Notes: generated from the letters alone by a model not told the origin. Shown: positions 26,701 to 35,612, counted from the first letter of the stretch. The stretch: 64,000 nt of DNA from Bacteroidota bacterium (GCA_025454835.1 JALONQ010000016.1:1-64000); one strand, 5' to 3'. A program made the numbers and translations.

Positions 26701-28321
26701 CGAGATCCCGAATGATGCGCCGTTGGACCTTGAGATCAATTCACCGGGCTTGGATCTTCGCTTCCTCGAGCCATTCCTCGTGGATGTCACGCGCGCCATG
26801 CGTGGCACGCTCGTGTGCGATCTCCGGTTGAAAGGCACCGTCTCCGAGCCCTTGTACGAGGGATCGGCCTCCATCCGGAATGCCCGATTCCTGTTCATGC
26901 CGACGAGGTTCGAGTATCTGCTCGACGGCGACCTGCGTCCTGAAGGCAAGCAGTTCCGTCTGCACGAGGTCGTCCTTCGGAATACGCCCGAGGACTTCCC
27001 CGATGGCCGTATGCAAGCCGCCGGCTCGTTGACACTCCACGGCGTTTCGCTCCGTGGATTCGACCTCCGGTTCGACGGACAATTACAGTTGATGAGGGAA
27101 GATTCATCGCGACTCATGGGCCAGTCGTACTATGGCGACCTGACGGCTGAGACGGGCCAGCAAGGACTCGTCTGGCAAGGTGACCTGGATCGATCGTTGT
27201 TGAAAGGGACCGTTCTGGTCCGCAACGCCCAGATCACGCTGCCGCCGGAACGGGAAGTTCCCCGCTACTCGGTCCGGTTGATCGATGTCATCCGGGCCCA
27301 GGATCCCGACATGGCCACGGCGAGGCTGGAAGTGAGCGAGGACGTCCCGGCGCCGGCGCCGGCGACGCAAGCAGCTGTTCCAAAGAGGTCTTTTGTCGAC
27401 CGCATCGACTTCGATCTGGTCCTGCAGACACAAGGGAATACGCAGGTTCGCTTCGTCTTCAACCGGCAAACGAACGACGTTCTCTTCGCGGACCTCCGGG
27501 GACGCCTCGGATTCCAGCGGGATCCCTCGGCAACGCGATTGACGGGCGAAGTGGAGGTGACCAACCGGTCGTATTACAACTTCCTGAAGCGCTTCGGCGC
27601 AACGGGCAAGATCATGTTCACCGGAGATCCGCTGAATCCCGAGCTCGACATCACCGCGCGATACGAGGGCATCCACCGCACCCTGGCGGCGCCGGGGAGC
27701 ATTGAACAGCCCGGCGGGTCCGCGGGACGCGAGGAACGCGTGGCAGTCATCCTGTATCTGAAAGGTCCTCGCTCGAAGCTCGAAACGAGGTTCGACCTTG
27801 AGATCGAGAAGGCCGACGGGAGCAAGCTCCTGAAGTCAGCTTCGGCGGCGCCAGGAGACATCGAAGCCGACGCTATCGCGTTCGTCATGAGCAACCAGTT
27901 CCGCGACGAATTGAGTGAAAAGGAACGAACGGCGATGCTGGGCCAGAACCTGGGCTACGGACTTGCCTCAGGGCTCATCACCGGTCCGTTGAGCGAAACG
28001 CTGCGTCGTTCGACGCGGGGCAGCATCCAGTCGTTGGACGTGATCTACTACGGCGGAGGACAGTTCGGAGAGGGAACCGATATCCGTTTGACCGGCCAAT
28101 TGGGCGATGCGATCTACCGCATCGGAGGCCGGGTGTTTGGCGAAGGCGGCATCGATCGTTCGAATGTCATCGTCGAGCTTCCGTTGTCGGCCGTTCTGAA
28201 TTCTCCCAAGCTGCGGAATCTGGTCCTCACGCTGGAGCGGCGCGCCGACGATACCGGGAACCTGGGCAATCTCTACCGGACGTCGAGCGGCGCGAAGATC
28301 TTGTACCGGTTCACGTTCTGA
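23783..28321 (+). CDS. tamB: TamB-like translocation and assembly module protein
   Basis: The 1512-residue protein has a single N-terminal membrane segment (residues about 8-27, VYYAGTIMLFVLATLAGFS) followed by a very long beta-rich body and a C-terminal TamB (DUF490) domain. In the last 400 residues LTGEVEVTNRSYYNFLKRF, ELDITARYEG, VAVILYLKGP and QSLDVIYYGGGQ match that family. TamB-type proteins are anchored in the inner membrane, span the periplasm as a hydrophobic groove and help move phospholipids or assemble outer-membrane proteins. The start codon is a GTG at 23783 without an obvious ribosome-binding site. No TamA is next to it, although the barrel protein at 30522 is downstream in the same group. 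Confidence 0.88.
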   Translation: MRKVIRGVYYAGTIMLFVLATLAGFSQTQAFKAWLLDRVHAATDEGLRGRFRADRLTGNLVTGLQLEGVRLEEAGVPVLTAERIDVRHDLLGLLLRRASVRSAVIVRPEVFIYRSLDSVWNVARLVAPAEPDSTPSAWTIDLGRVVLEQARVRVVDSLVLAERARSRIVRPDSAVDYADVLLTGVNLTAGAEITPDIISARIDRLEALLDRPRIRIRDVVLTARLTRNVVSVEGLRIETDRSRLTGTISLGKDLRTLTTLAELEKAPVRIDLRANPVSLRELRQFLYPHIEFLDNDVSLGLAGRGTFGNLVVERMTLQARRTFLQLRGSIINLHRPEDLVLEIEGGESVANSDDVRALVPGLTIPDWSRFGDIRFFASFNGRPASTFDAHLYAASERGTIDAKTRLDFGSLFQYKGSIAFRKLDLGGFIGDGTELSNLNGKITFDGSDLDPRRIIGVVRAELDSSSMSDLPTGQTVAIVNMADGVLGLNLSVASSLGRLRSSGRLDLARLDETSYQIRAELEGFNAARVLGHPAYESDLNLTLAAGGWLSSHGPRHDSVRVKVEPSTFAGSALDRSEIIASYRIEDDGRQVLDLESAPMAFMIEGRYTPSSLVGVLSHAGRSIGDYFTSTFGVLDSLRAFSVSKPPVPTSVVHDHAIDSVDLRMALDIRDLVPVGQWLRADLSGDAMGLVEAVGPVSDPRIRVDLLGGRVAYADSVVEILGKDVELMAEVSRTHDAWVRDSLDLSVTVASSVLHINGRRFDDARVEATMQGLSGTIASGAVMDSTLAFELRGRTSHREHLWEVILDSVAIGVNEYRLTNVEPAAITVGRDGFLFRSMLLASEAQDFSVAGTFSPAGVSDMSISFSNFLAGDLRHLLRRTSYAGLVNDVGGIVTGTALFRGTLDHPNLRLELGADGVRLQETVFGRFDVRMSYFEESLDLFVRLQSRTDVLRTRPDLLVAGKVPIALSLKGPAREIPNDAPLDLEINSPGLDLRFLEPFLVDVTRAMRGTLVCDLRLKGTVSEPLYEGSASIRNARFLFMPTRFEYLLDGDLRPEGKQFRLHEVVLRNTPEDFPDGRMQAAGSLTLHGVSLRGFDLRFDGQLQLMREDSSRLMGQSYYGDLTAETGQQGLVWQGDLDRSLLKGTVLVRNAQITLPPEREVPRYSVRLIDVIRAQDPDMATARLEVSEDVPAPAPATQAAVPKRSFVDRIDFDLVLQTQGNTQVRFVFNRQTNDVLFADLRGRLGFQRDPSATRLTGEVEVTNRSYYNFLKRFGATGKIMFTGDPLNPELDITARYEGIHRTLAAPGSIEQPGGSAGREERVAVILYLKGPRSKLETRFDLEIEKADGSKLLKSASAAPGDIEADAIAFVMSNQFRDELSEKERTAMLGQNLGYGLASGLITGPLSETLRRSTRGSIQSLDVIYYGGGQFGEGTDIRLTGQLGDAIYRIGGRVFGEGGIDRSNVIVELPLSAVLNSPKLRNLVLTLERRADDTGNLGNLYRTSSGAKILYRFTF

Positions 28322-28341
28322 CCTGAAACGACCCGACCGTC

Positions 28342-30525
28342 ATGACCCACGACGACATCCGCGGCCGCATCCTCGAGTTCCTCGCGCGCTTCCCGAACGA
28401 GACGTTCAAGTCGCGCGAGATGGCGCGGCGTCTGGGCTTCAGGGACGAGATGGCCTACGTGCGTTTCAAGGAAGCCTTGCGCTCGCTGCAGGACGAACGC
28501 CTCATCGAACGGGTGAAGGGCAAGATGTACCAACATCTCTCGATCCTCCAGCAGGCCGTCGGAGAGCTGAGGCTCACACGCCAGGGTTTCGGGTTCGTCC
28601 GGCTCGAGGGGAGCGACGAAGAGATCTACGTGGCCAGGGGCGATACGGCGGGAGCGACGCACGGCGACGTCGTGGAAGTGGCGCTCTACGTCCAAAGCGA
28701 GAAGGAACGGCGCCGCAAGGAGCGCCGCGAAGGAGAGGTGACGAAGATCGTCCGACGCGGACGCAGTGAGGTCGTCGGAACGCTCGAGCACGAACGAAAG
28801 ACCTACTTCGTCATCCCGGACGACGTGCGCATCGCCCCGGCCATCACGGTGGCGCGCGACGACTTGAACCAGGCGGCGGAGGGGGACAAGGTCGTTGTGG
28901 CCGTCGAGTCATGGGGGCGGGGACATTTCCATCCAGAGGGCCGGATCGTCGAGGTCCTCGGCCGCGCCGGTGAGGCGAACGCCGAGGTCCTGTCGGTCCT
29001 TCGGGAATTCAATCTGCCGCGAGAGTTTCCAAGGCCTGTCTTGAACGAGGCCGACGCGATCCCGGCAGAGATCGCGGCCGAAGAGGTGGCCCGTCGTCGC
29101 GACCTGCGAAACACCCGTTGCGTCACCATCGACCCGGTCGATGCGAAGGATTTTGACGACGCCGTTTCGCTCGAGCCGATGGAGAACGGCAACTGGAATC
29201 TCGGCGTCCACATCGCAGACGTGTCGCACTACGTTCGCGAGGGGTCCGAACTGGACCGGGAGGCGGCAAAACGTGCGACGAGCGTCTACGTCCCTCGCGG
29301 AGTCATCCCCATGCTCCCCGAGAGGCTGTCGGGCGGTCTGTGCAGCCTTCGGCCGAACGAGGACCGGCTGACCTACTCCGTGTTCATGGAAGTCACGCCG
29401 CGCGGGGCTGTGAAGGCGTACGAGATCACAGCGTCCGTCATCCATAGCGATCGTCGCTACACGTATGAGGAGGTGCAGAGGATCCTCGACGGCGACGGGT
29501 CGATCCGGGATGATGAGCCGCCGGAGCGCGTGGCGATGCTCGAGCAGATGCAGAAACTGGCTTCCGTGCTGACGGCCAAGCGACTTCGGGAAGGGGCGAT
29601 CGATTTCGAATCGCCCGAGGCGGCCTTCGTATTCGACGAGAAGGGACAGCCGACGGAGATCAAGGTCAAGCAACGACTCCAGAGCCACCGCCTGGTCGAA
29701 GAGTTCATGCTCTTGGCCAACCGGACCGTGGCCAGGCACATCGGACTTCCGCACGGAGAGAGGCATCCACAGCCCTTTTTGTATCGAATTCACGATGTTC
29801 CGGACCCGGCCAAGGTCGCGGAACTTGCGACCTTCGTTGCGAAGTTTGGATATAAGCTCCACGTGGACGGAAACGTGCGCTCCAAGGACCTTCAGCGCCT
29901 TCTCGAACAGGTCCGGGGGTCGGAGGTCGAGAACCTCATCAACGAGGTGGCTCTGCGGGCGATGGCGAAAGCGGTCTACAGCGAGCAGAACATCGGACAT
30001 TTCGGCTTGGGCTTCGACTACTACAGCCATTTCACGTCGCCGATCCGGAGATACCCGGACCTCGTCATTCACCGGCTTCTGAGGGAATACGCCTCAGGGA
30101 TGGCGCCGGAGCGGCGTGAGGCGGTGGCGCGAAAGCTTCCGTTCACGGCGAAGCATTCGTCTGACATGGAGCGGAATGCGATGGAGGCCGAGCGAGCCGC
30201 CACGAAGGTGATGCAGGTCGAATACATGCAGCGGCATCTGGGCGATGATTTCGAGGCCGTGATCTCGGGCGTGCAGCATTTTGGCCTTTTCGTCAAGGTC
30301 CAGGAGATGCTCGTCGAAGGCATGATCCATGTTCGAGACCTGGACGACGACTACTATATATTCGACGAGAAGAAGTATTCATTGACGGGGCGCCGCTCGG
30401 GTCGGGAACACCGGCTGGGCGACAAGCTCCGTGTGCAGGTCACGCGGGTGAGCACGGAAGACCGGCGCATCGATTTCCGCATTGTGGACGATGGCGCCCC
30501 TAGGAAGCGGAGACAGCGATCATGA
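28342..30525 (+). CDS. rnr: Ribonuclease R
   Basis: The 727-residue RNB-family 3'-to-5' exoribonuclease degrades structured RNA in the cytoplasm. An N-terminal winged helix (residues about 1-70) and cold-shock domains precede the RNB domain. The catalytic cluster TIDPVDAKDFDDAVSL near residue 262-277 has all the expected aspartates, and GGLCSLRPNEDRLTYSVF and SHFTSPIRRYPDLVIHRLL are signatures of the family. A C-terminal S1 domain (about 630-715) and a basic tail (PRKRRQRS) complete it. The stop overlaps the start of the next gene as ATGA, indicating translational coupling with the metalloprotease/barrel protein. Start chosen at 28342. Confidence 0.95.
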   Translation: MTHDDIRGRILEFLARFPNETFKSREMARRLGFRDEMAYVRFKEALRSLQDERLIERVKGKMYQHLSILQQAVGELRLTRQGFGFVRLEGSDEEIYVARGDTAGATHGDVVEVALYVQSEKERRRKERREGEVTKIVRRGRSEVVGTLEHERKTYFVIPDDVRIAPAITVARDDLNQAAEGDKVVVAVESWGRGHFHPEGRIVEVLGRAGEANAEVLSVLREFNLPREFPRPVLNEADAIPAEIAAEEVARRRDLRNTRCVTIDPVDAKDFDDAVSLEPMENGNWNLGVHIADVSHYVREGSELDREAAKRATSVYVPRGVIPMLPERLSGGLCSLRPNEDRLTYSVFMEVTPRGAVKAYEITASVIHSDRRYTYEEVQRILDGDGSIRDDEPPERVAMLEQMQKLASVLTAKRLREGAIDFESPEAAFVFDEKGQPTEIKVKQRLQSHRLVEEFMLLANRTVARHIGLPHGERHPQPFLYRIHDVPDPAKVAELATFVAKFGYKLHVDGNVRSKDLQRLLEQVRGSEVENLINEVALRAMAKAVYSEQNIGHFGLGFDYYSHFTSPIRRYPDLVIHRLLREYASGMAPERREAVARKLPFTAKHSSDMERNAMEAERAATKVMQVEYMQRHLGDDFEAVISGVQHFGLFVKVQEMLVEGMIHVRDLDDDYYIFDEKKYSLTGRRSGREHRLGDKLRVQVTRVSTEDRRIDFRIVDDGAPRKRRQRS

Positions 30526-33500
30526 CACATGGGTTGACAGGCAGCGGGCGCGTTGGCGCGCTCATTCTGGCCGGTCTCTTGCTGGCAACGGCGGCGACGG
30601 CCCAGTACTCGACCTACGGCAAGAACAAGGTCCAGTACAAATCGTTCGAGTGGGAGTACATCCAGAGCGATCACTTCGACGTCTATTTTGCGCAGGGCGG
30701 GTACGAGCTCGCCACTTTCGCGGTCGAGGCCTCGGAGGACGCCTATCGGTCGATCCAGCGCCTCATGCGGTACGAGATCAAGGACCGCATTGCGCTCATC
30801 ATCTACAACTCGCACAACGAGTTCCAGCAGACGAACGTCATTGGCGAGTACCTCGAAGAAGGGGTCGGAGGGGTCACCGAACTCTTCAAGAACCGCGTGG
30901 TCGTGCCGTTCGAGGGGAGTTATCAGCAGTTCCGGCACGTCATCCACCACGAACTCGTGCATGCCGTTGTCAACGACATGTTCTACGGCGGCAGCATTCA
31001 GGCGCTCCTGTCGAGCCGCGCGCCTGTCACCCTGCCAATGTGGATGAACGAGGGACTGGCGGAATACGCCGCTTTGAAGTGGGATACGAACTCAGACATG
31101 TTCATCCGTGACGCGGCGACCAACAACTACCTGCCGCCGATCGACTTCCTCGGCGGTTACTTCGCGTATCGTGGCGGCCAGGCCGTATGGAACTATATTG
31201 CGACGAAGTACGGCGAGCAGAAGATCGCGGAGATCCTAAGCCGTATCAAGGGAACGCGGAGCGTCGACCAAGGCTTCAAATCGACGATCGGCCTGACCGT
31301 CAAGGAACTGTCCGAGCGATGGCAGAAGGAGATGAAGGTCCAGTACTGGCCTGACGTTGCCAAGCGGGAGGATCCGACCGACTTCGCGCACAAGCGGCTG
31401 ACCGATCATCGGAAACAGTCGAACTTCTACAACACCAGTCCGGCCATCAGTCCGCAGGGGGACCGATTCGCATTCTTGTCGGACCGGGACGACTACTTTG
31501 ACGTCTTTGTCGCTTCGACGATCGACGGCGAGATCATCGACAAGGTGGTGGACGGAAATCGCACGAACGATTTTGAGGAGTTGAAGCTGCTGACCCCGGG
31601 TATTGATTGGTCGCCCGACGGCAAGCGGATCGCGCTGACCACGAAGGCGGGGGAGCGGGATGCGATCATCCTCATCGACGTGGAGTCGGGACGGCAGGAA
31701 AAGATCGACCTGGACCTGGACGCGGTCTACTCGGTTGATTGGTCTGCGGACGGACACCAACTCGCGTTCCAGGGAGTCAAGGCGCCGCAGTCGGACATCT
31801 ACACCTACGACCTGCGCACCAAGGCCCTGACGAACCTGACGCAGGACATCTTCAGCGACTTCGACCCGGTCTTCTCCCATGACGCGTCGAAGATCTACTT
31901 CGTCTCCGACCGACGCGACATGGTCGACCCTTCCCGGGTGGCGCCGTCATTCCGGATGGTGCGTTTCGATTTCAACCAGACGGACGTGTATGAGCTTGAC
32001 GTTGCGACGCGGGCCATGCGCCGGCTGACCGACGACGAGCGGAGCGACGAGACCACGCCCGTTCCGTCGCCCGACGGGCGTCAGTTGCTCTACATCTCCG
32101 ACCGGTCGGGCATCAACAATGTCTACGTTCGCGACCTGACGACGGGCGAGGACCGTCCGATCACGAACTCGATCAGCGGCATCTACCAACTCTCGGTCTC
32201 CGCGGACGGATCGAAGCTCCTCTTTTCGTCCCTGCACCAGGCCGGGTTCGACGTGTATCTGCTCCTGAGGCCGTTCGAACGCCGACTGACGGTCACGTCG
32301 CTCGAGCCGACGGAGTACGTCAAGTCGCTCCTCGGCATGCCGAAGGCTGAACTGCCGAAACCGATCTCGCTGGCCGACAACCCGTCGGATACGGTGGCCG
32401 TCAGGAAGAACGTCGTCGTCATGGCCGACACGGCCGACGCCGAGATGCGCTACCGCACGAACACGCGCGTGGACCTGCGGAACTACATCTTCTCGGAAGA
32501 GGGCGTGCGGCGGGATACGACGAACGTGCGTCCATCGCAGAGCGTGACGGACGTCGTCGACAATCTCGACGAACAGGGCAACTACATTCCGCGGAAGTAT
32601 AGGCTGAACTTCACTCCCGATCTCGTCTACGGGAACGCGGGTTACAACACGTTCTTCGGCCTTCAGGGTTCGACGATCATGGCCTTCAGCGACATGCTCG
32701 GAGACCATCAGATCGTGTTCCAGACGAACCTTCTGCTCGACCTGAAGAACAGCGACTACGGCCTCACCTATCTGTATCTGCCGAATCGCGTCGACTACGG
32801 CTTCAACGGCTTCCACAGTGCGCGGTTCCTCTTCTTCGGCGACACCCTCTTCCGGTTTCGTATGTGGGGAGCAGGAGGCATCGCGTCGTATCCGATCGAC
32901 CGCTTCAACCGCATCGACCTGAACCTCACCTGGCTGAACCTGTCGCGGGACGACCTGGATGACCCGCAGAACGCGCCCCAGCGGCGGTCGTTCATCCTGC
33001 CGTCTGTCACGTACGTCAACGACCATTCGCTCTGGACCGGCGGGTGGTTCGGGCCGAACAACGGATCGCGCTTCAATCTAACGATGTACGGGTCCAGCAA
33101 GGCCATCACACCGGCGCTCGACCTGCAGACCGTCATGGCCGACTACCGTTCCTACGCGCGGCTCTGGCAGGACTTCGTCTTCGCCTACCGGTTCGCGGGG
33201 GGTTTGAGCAACGGGAGGGACCGTCAGCACTTCTTCATTGGCGGCACGGAGGGGTGGATCAACCGGAGCTTCGACGGCGGGTACATTCCGCTGCGGAGTG
33301 CTGACGACTACCTCTTTCTGACGCCCGTCCTGCCGATGCGGGGGTTCAACTACAACGCTCAGAACGGAACGCGGTTCGCGGTGATGAACTTCGAATTCCG
33401 GTTCCCGCTCGTGCGCTACCTGATCCTGGGTCCGCTTCCGATCGGTTTCCAGAACATCCTCGGGACGGCCTTCCTGGACATTGGTTCGTCGTGGACGAAC

Positions 33501-33692
33501 ACCGCCACCTGGAAGGGCTTCGGGAAAGACCCGCAGGGCTTCACGCAAACCAAGGATCTTCTGATGGGCATGGGCTACGGAACCCGGCTTTTCTTCTTCG
33601 GATTCCCGCTGCGCATCGACGTCGCGTGGCGATGGAGTTGGAAGGGGTTCAGCGAGCCGATCTACTACTTCTCGATCGGGCCCGACTTCTAA
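30522..33692 (+). CDS. Metalloprotease-like (HELVH) protein with TolB-type propeller and C-terminal barrel
   Basis: The 1056-residue envelope protein has an N-terminal signal sequence (ALILAGLLLATAATAQ). A gluzincin-like domain at about residues 30-280 contains HHELVHAVVND near 141, matching the zinc motif HExxH, and the downstream NEGLAEYAA near 174 supplies a plausible third ligand, as in the peptidase MA clan. About six PD40/TolB-like blades follow (300-620), for example DWSPDGKRIALTT and VPSPDGRQLLYIS. The last 350 residues are rich in alternating strands and end in YYFSIGPDF, a terminal phenylalanine as in outer-membrane barrels of the Omp85/D15 type. Family members with propeller and barrel are annotated but not characterised to my knowledge. 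The start overlaps rnr by four bases. Confidence 0.8.
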   Translation: MTHGLTGSGRVGALILAGLLLATAATAQYSTYGKNKVQYKSFEWEYIQSDHFDVYFAQGGYELATFAVEASEDAYRSIQRLMRYEIKDRIALIIYNSHNEFQQTNVIGEYLEEGVGGVTELFKNRVVVPFEGSYQQFRHVIHHELVHAVVNDMFYGGSIQALLSSRAPVTLPMWMNEGLAEYAALKWDTNSDMFIRDAATNNYLPPIDFLGGYFAYRGGQAVWNYIATKYGEQKIAEILSRIKGTRSVDQGFKSTIGLTVKELSERWQKEMKVQYWPDVAKREDPTDFAHKRLTDHRKQSNFYNTSPAISPQGDRFAFLSDRDDYFDVFVASTIDGEIIDKVVDGNRTNDFEELKLLTPGIDWSPDGKRIALTTKAGERDAIILIDVESGRQEKIDLDLDAVYSVDWSADGHQLAFQGVKAPQSDIYTYDLRTKALTNLTQDIFSDFDPVFSHDASKIYFVSDRRDMVDPSRVAPSFRMVRFDFNQTDVYELDVATRAMRRLTDDERSDETTPVPSPDGRQLLYISDRSGINNVYVRDLTTGEDRPITNSISGIYQLSVSADGSKLLFSSLHQAGFDVYLLLRPFERRLTVTSLEPTEYVKSLLGMPKAELPKPISLADNPSDTVAVRKNVVVMADTADAEMRYRTNTRVDLRNYIFSEEGVRRDTTNVRPSQSVTDVVDNLDEQGNYIPRKYRLNFTPDLVYGNAGYNTFFGLQGSTIMAFSDMLGDHQIVFQTNLLLDLKNSDYGLTYLYLPNRVDYGFNGFHSARFLFFGDTLFRFRMWGAGGIASYPIDRFNRIDLNLTWLNLSRDDLDDPQNAPQRRSFILPSVTYVNDHSLWTGGWFGPNNGSRFNLTMYGSSKAITPALDLQTVMADYRSYARLWQDFVFAYRFAGGLSNGRDRQHFFIGGTEGWINRSFDGGYIPLRSADDYLFLTPVLPMRGFNYNAQNGTRFAVMNFEFRFPLVRYLILGPLPIGFQNILGTAFLDIGSSWTNTATWKGFGKDPQGFTQTKDLLMGMGYGTRLFFFGFPLRIDVAWRWSWKGFSEPIYYFSIGPDF

Positions 33693-33897
33693 GACATTCA
33701 CCGCCAAGGCGCCAAGGCACGGAACATCATCACTTCGCCAAGTGAGCATGCGCAAAACGCTATTCCGAATCAATTTCTACAATCACCTTGGTGAGTTTGG
33801 CGGGTTCGGTTCTGGCTTCCAAATGGATCTTTCAGCACCCTGCCAAAGCCCTCACCGCCAAGGCGCCGAAGCGCAAAGCAGTTTGGCAGAAAGACGA

Positions 33898-33926
33898 AGC
33901 CGCCATCAGAGATCCTGGTGGCGGCT
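33898..33926 (+). terminator. Terminator-like hairpin downstream of the metalloprotease gene
   Basis: AGCCGCCA and TGGCGGCT form an 8-bp stem around a 13-base loop, followed by TTGCATTTG. It lies about 205 bases beyond the stop, and the T run is interrupted, so it is only a candidate. Confidence 0.4.
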
Positions 33927-34117
33927 TTGCATTTGCGGCGAATCACGATCCTGGTCCTCCCGTTCCTCACGCCTGAACTCGGCCCAAACTCCCTCACTCT
34001 ATCTTTCCCTTCTTCGCCGGCATCTTCACTCCATATCTTCGCTCTCCGCCCGTCCTTTGTTGGCCCGCCAGTGCTCCATCCTCAGATTGCCATCCATGCT
34101 TCATTCGCTGGAGGTCT

Positions 34118-34228
34118 CTGCCCCGGAATGAATTCCGGGGCAGTTAGTGCCGTTTCCCATAGCTCTTATTGTGCGGCATGTGAGAGAAGCATGGGAAACG
34201 AGCCTGTCTGCCGCGAGGCAGGCACTAG
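34118..34228. repeat. Composite palindromic repeat block
   Basis: CTGCCCCGGAAT and ATTCCGGGGCAG (34118-34129, 34132-34143) form a perfect 12-bp hairpin with a two-base loop. CGTTTCCCAT and ATGGGAAACG (34151-34160, 34191-34200) are a second pair enclosing 30 bases. TAGTGCC (34145-34151) pairs with GGCACTA (34221-34227) around the whole second part. A GCCTGTCTGCC/GGCAGGC hairpin lies near 34202-34223, related to the palindromes at 19615 and 35358. Confidence 0.75.
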
Positions 34229-34348
34229 AACACAAACCCTTCAGGTTCCATCCCAACATGCTCGAAGTCGGAATCCCGATATCGAATTGAACTCCTGCAC
34301 TCCAAACCTTCGTTCGCCGCAGCCCTCCGATCCTCCATCCCCGTCTTT

Positions 34349-35281
34349 CTATTGTCCGCCTCGCAGTTTGATGGGCTGCGTTCCCGGGACCAACCCGGCG
34401 TCCAAAAAGATCCGCTGACCCTCCTTATTGGCCACGAACGTGCCAAAGCCCGAGGCGATGTCGCCGCGGAGGGACTTTGTGTACATGAAGATCTTTCGCC
34501 GGAACGGGTAATAGTTGCGATAGACATGCGCCGGATGCGGGGCAAAGAACTTGCCGACGGATTCCGGGACGAGCGCGAAGGAGGTATCGGCCGGCTGTTC
34601 GGTGGCGGCGACATCGAGCTGCTTTGCCGGAACCCGGGCGGAGTCGATCCAGCTTTGTCCGACGATCCCAAGTGCGTTCTCGTCGGCGACGACGGCACGC
34701 AGGAGCGGGATCGCCTCAGGCCAGGCCCGATGCGGCGTGATGACATCCGAGGAGGCGAGGAGACGGGCCCGGAGGTAGGAGGATACGTCGGCGCTGTCCT
34801 GCAGATGAAGCGCGATATTCCCTCGCTTGCCGTTGGGCTTGCCGAGTTGCTCCCATCGCCGCAATCTTCCCGCGATGATATCGCGCACCTCCGCCGTGGT
34901 GATCCGATCGACGGCGTTCCGATGGTGGACGACGACGGACACCGCGTCATAGGCAACGACGATGACGGACAGGGAACCGGCGAGCCGTCGCACGGCGGCC
35001 TCTTCGTCGGCCGACAGCGGGATCGGGGTAAGGATGAGGCGGGTCGTATCGAGGATCAGCCGGCTGACGGCGAGCTCCGCCGGGACAACCCGGGCCGTGA
35101 GCTGCGCTCCGTGCGATCCGTAGATGCTGTCGAAGGCGACGACCTGCCGCAGGACCGGCGGAGCGATCGACTCGGCGACGAGGATCTGAAGGCGGCCTTT
35201 GGTGGGGGTCTCGGTCTTTTCGGGTGGGCAGCCGAGCAGAAGAAGGGCGGCCAGGAGGAGCAGGTGCCATGTACGGTTCAT
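34349..35281 (-). CDS. PstS-like phosphate-binding lipoprotein (orphan)
   Basis: The 310-residue protein has a lipoprotein signal, LLLLAALLLLGCPPEK, with the lipid-accepting cysteine near residue 18. It resembles PstS-type substrate-binding proteins. RLQILVAESIAPP opens the fold, ITTAEVRDIIAGRLRRWEQLG near residue 127 is the typical PstS phrase, and YRNYYPFRRKIFMYTK and the C-terminal EGQRIFLDAGLVPG are also family features. The start at 35281 was chosen because it begins the lipoprotein signal. No pstC, pstA or pstB is adjacent, and both flanks are gene-free repeat regions. It could feed a transporter encoded elsewhere, or act as a phosphate sensor or scavenger. Confidence 0.8.
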   Translation of the reverse strand: MNRTWHLLLLAALLLLGCPPEKTETPTKGRLQILVAESIAPPVLRQVVAFDSIYGSHGAQLTARVVPAELAVSRLILDTTRLILTPIPLSADEEAAVRRLAGSLSVIVVAYDAVSVVVHHRNAVDRITTAEVRDIIAGRLRRWEQLGKPNGKRGNIALHLQDSADVSSYLRARLLASSDVITPHRAWPEAIPLLRAVVADENALGIVGQSWIDSARVPAKQLDVAATEQPADTSFALVPESVGKFFAPHPAHVYRNYYPFRRKIFMYTKSLRGDIASGFGTFVANKEGQRIFLDAGLVPGTQPIKLRGGQ

Positions 35282-35357
35282 CGTGGACGGGGTGATGTTG
35301 AAGGGACTCTGGTGTTGCGTACCGGAGATACTTTGAAAAAGGTCGACCGCGAATTGA

Positions 35358-35410
35358 CCTGCCTGCCACGTTCGTCGTTCGGTCATTGAACGTGGCAAGC
35401 GGCAGGCAGG
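35358..35410. repeat. Dispersed palindrome with CCTGCCTGCC ends
   Basis: CCTGCCTGCC (35358-35367) and GGCAGGCAGG (35401-35410) are inverted ends. Just inside, TGCCACGTTC and GAACGTGGCA form a 10-bp stem. The ends match those of the palindrome inside the tRNA remnant at 19615-19666. Confidence 0.75.
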
Positions 35411-35574
35411 CGCGAATGAACGCTAATTGTTTTGACGACGGACCCGATATTCGCGTTGATTGGCGTGTATTCGCGGTTTGTTTTTGGGGAGAACCTATTG
35501 AAGGTACCTTTGGGACACGGCACTAGCAACGTACGTCATTTTCTGTCACGGTTCATCCGTCCGTCGAACGGGCA

Positions 35575-35612
35575 GAAAAAAAGAAGGACCCCGGGGATGA
35601 CCCGGGGCCCTT
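35575..35612 (-). terminator. Terminator of the long envelope operon
   Basis: On the minus strand AAGGGCCCCGGG and CCCGGGGTCCTT form a strong GC stem around TCATC, followed by CTTTTTTTC. It lies 26 bases beyond the stop of the large T9SS protein gene. Confidence 0.88.

Larger units (their letters stand above)
33693..34348. other. Gene-free stretch with short repeats and palindromes
   Basis: No credible gene is seen in these 656 bases. An octamer repeat (CGCCAAGG twice, within 33700-33720, and a second copy of the surrounding phrase near 33853-33872), a terminator-like hairpin at 33898-33926 and a nested palindrome block at 34118-34228 occupy part of it. The long open frames here have skewed Ser/Arg-rich composition and no domain. 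Confidence 0.6.

Noticed and set aside
33918-34418. Plus-strand open frame of 166 codons in the gene-free stretch
   Set aside because: Serine/arginine/proline-rich, runs through palindromes and into the antisense of the PstS-like gene, with no domain or ribosome-binding site.
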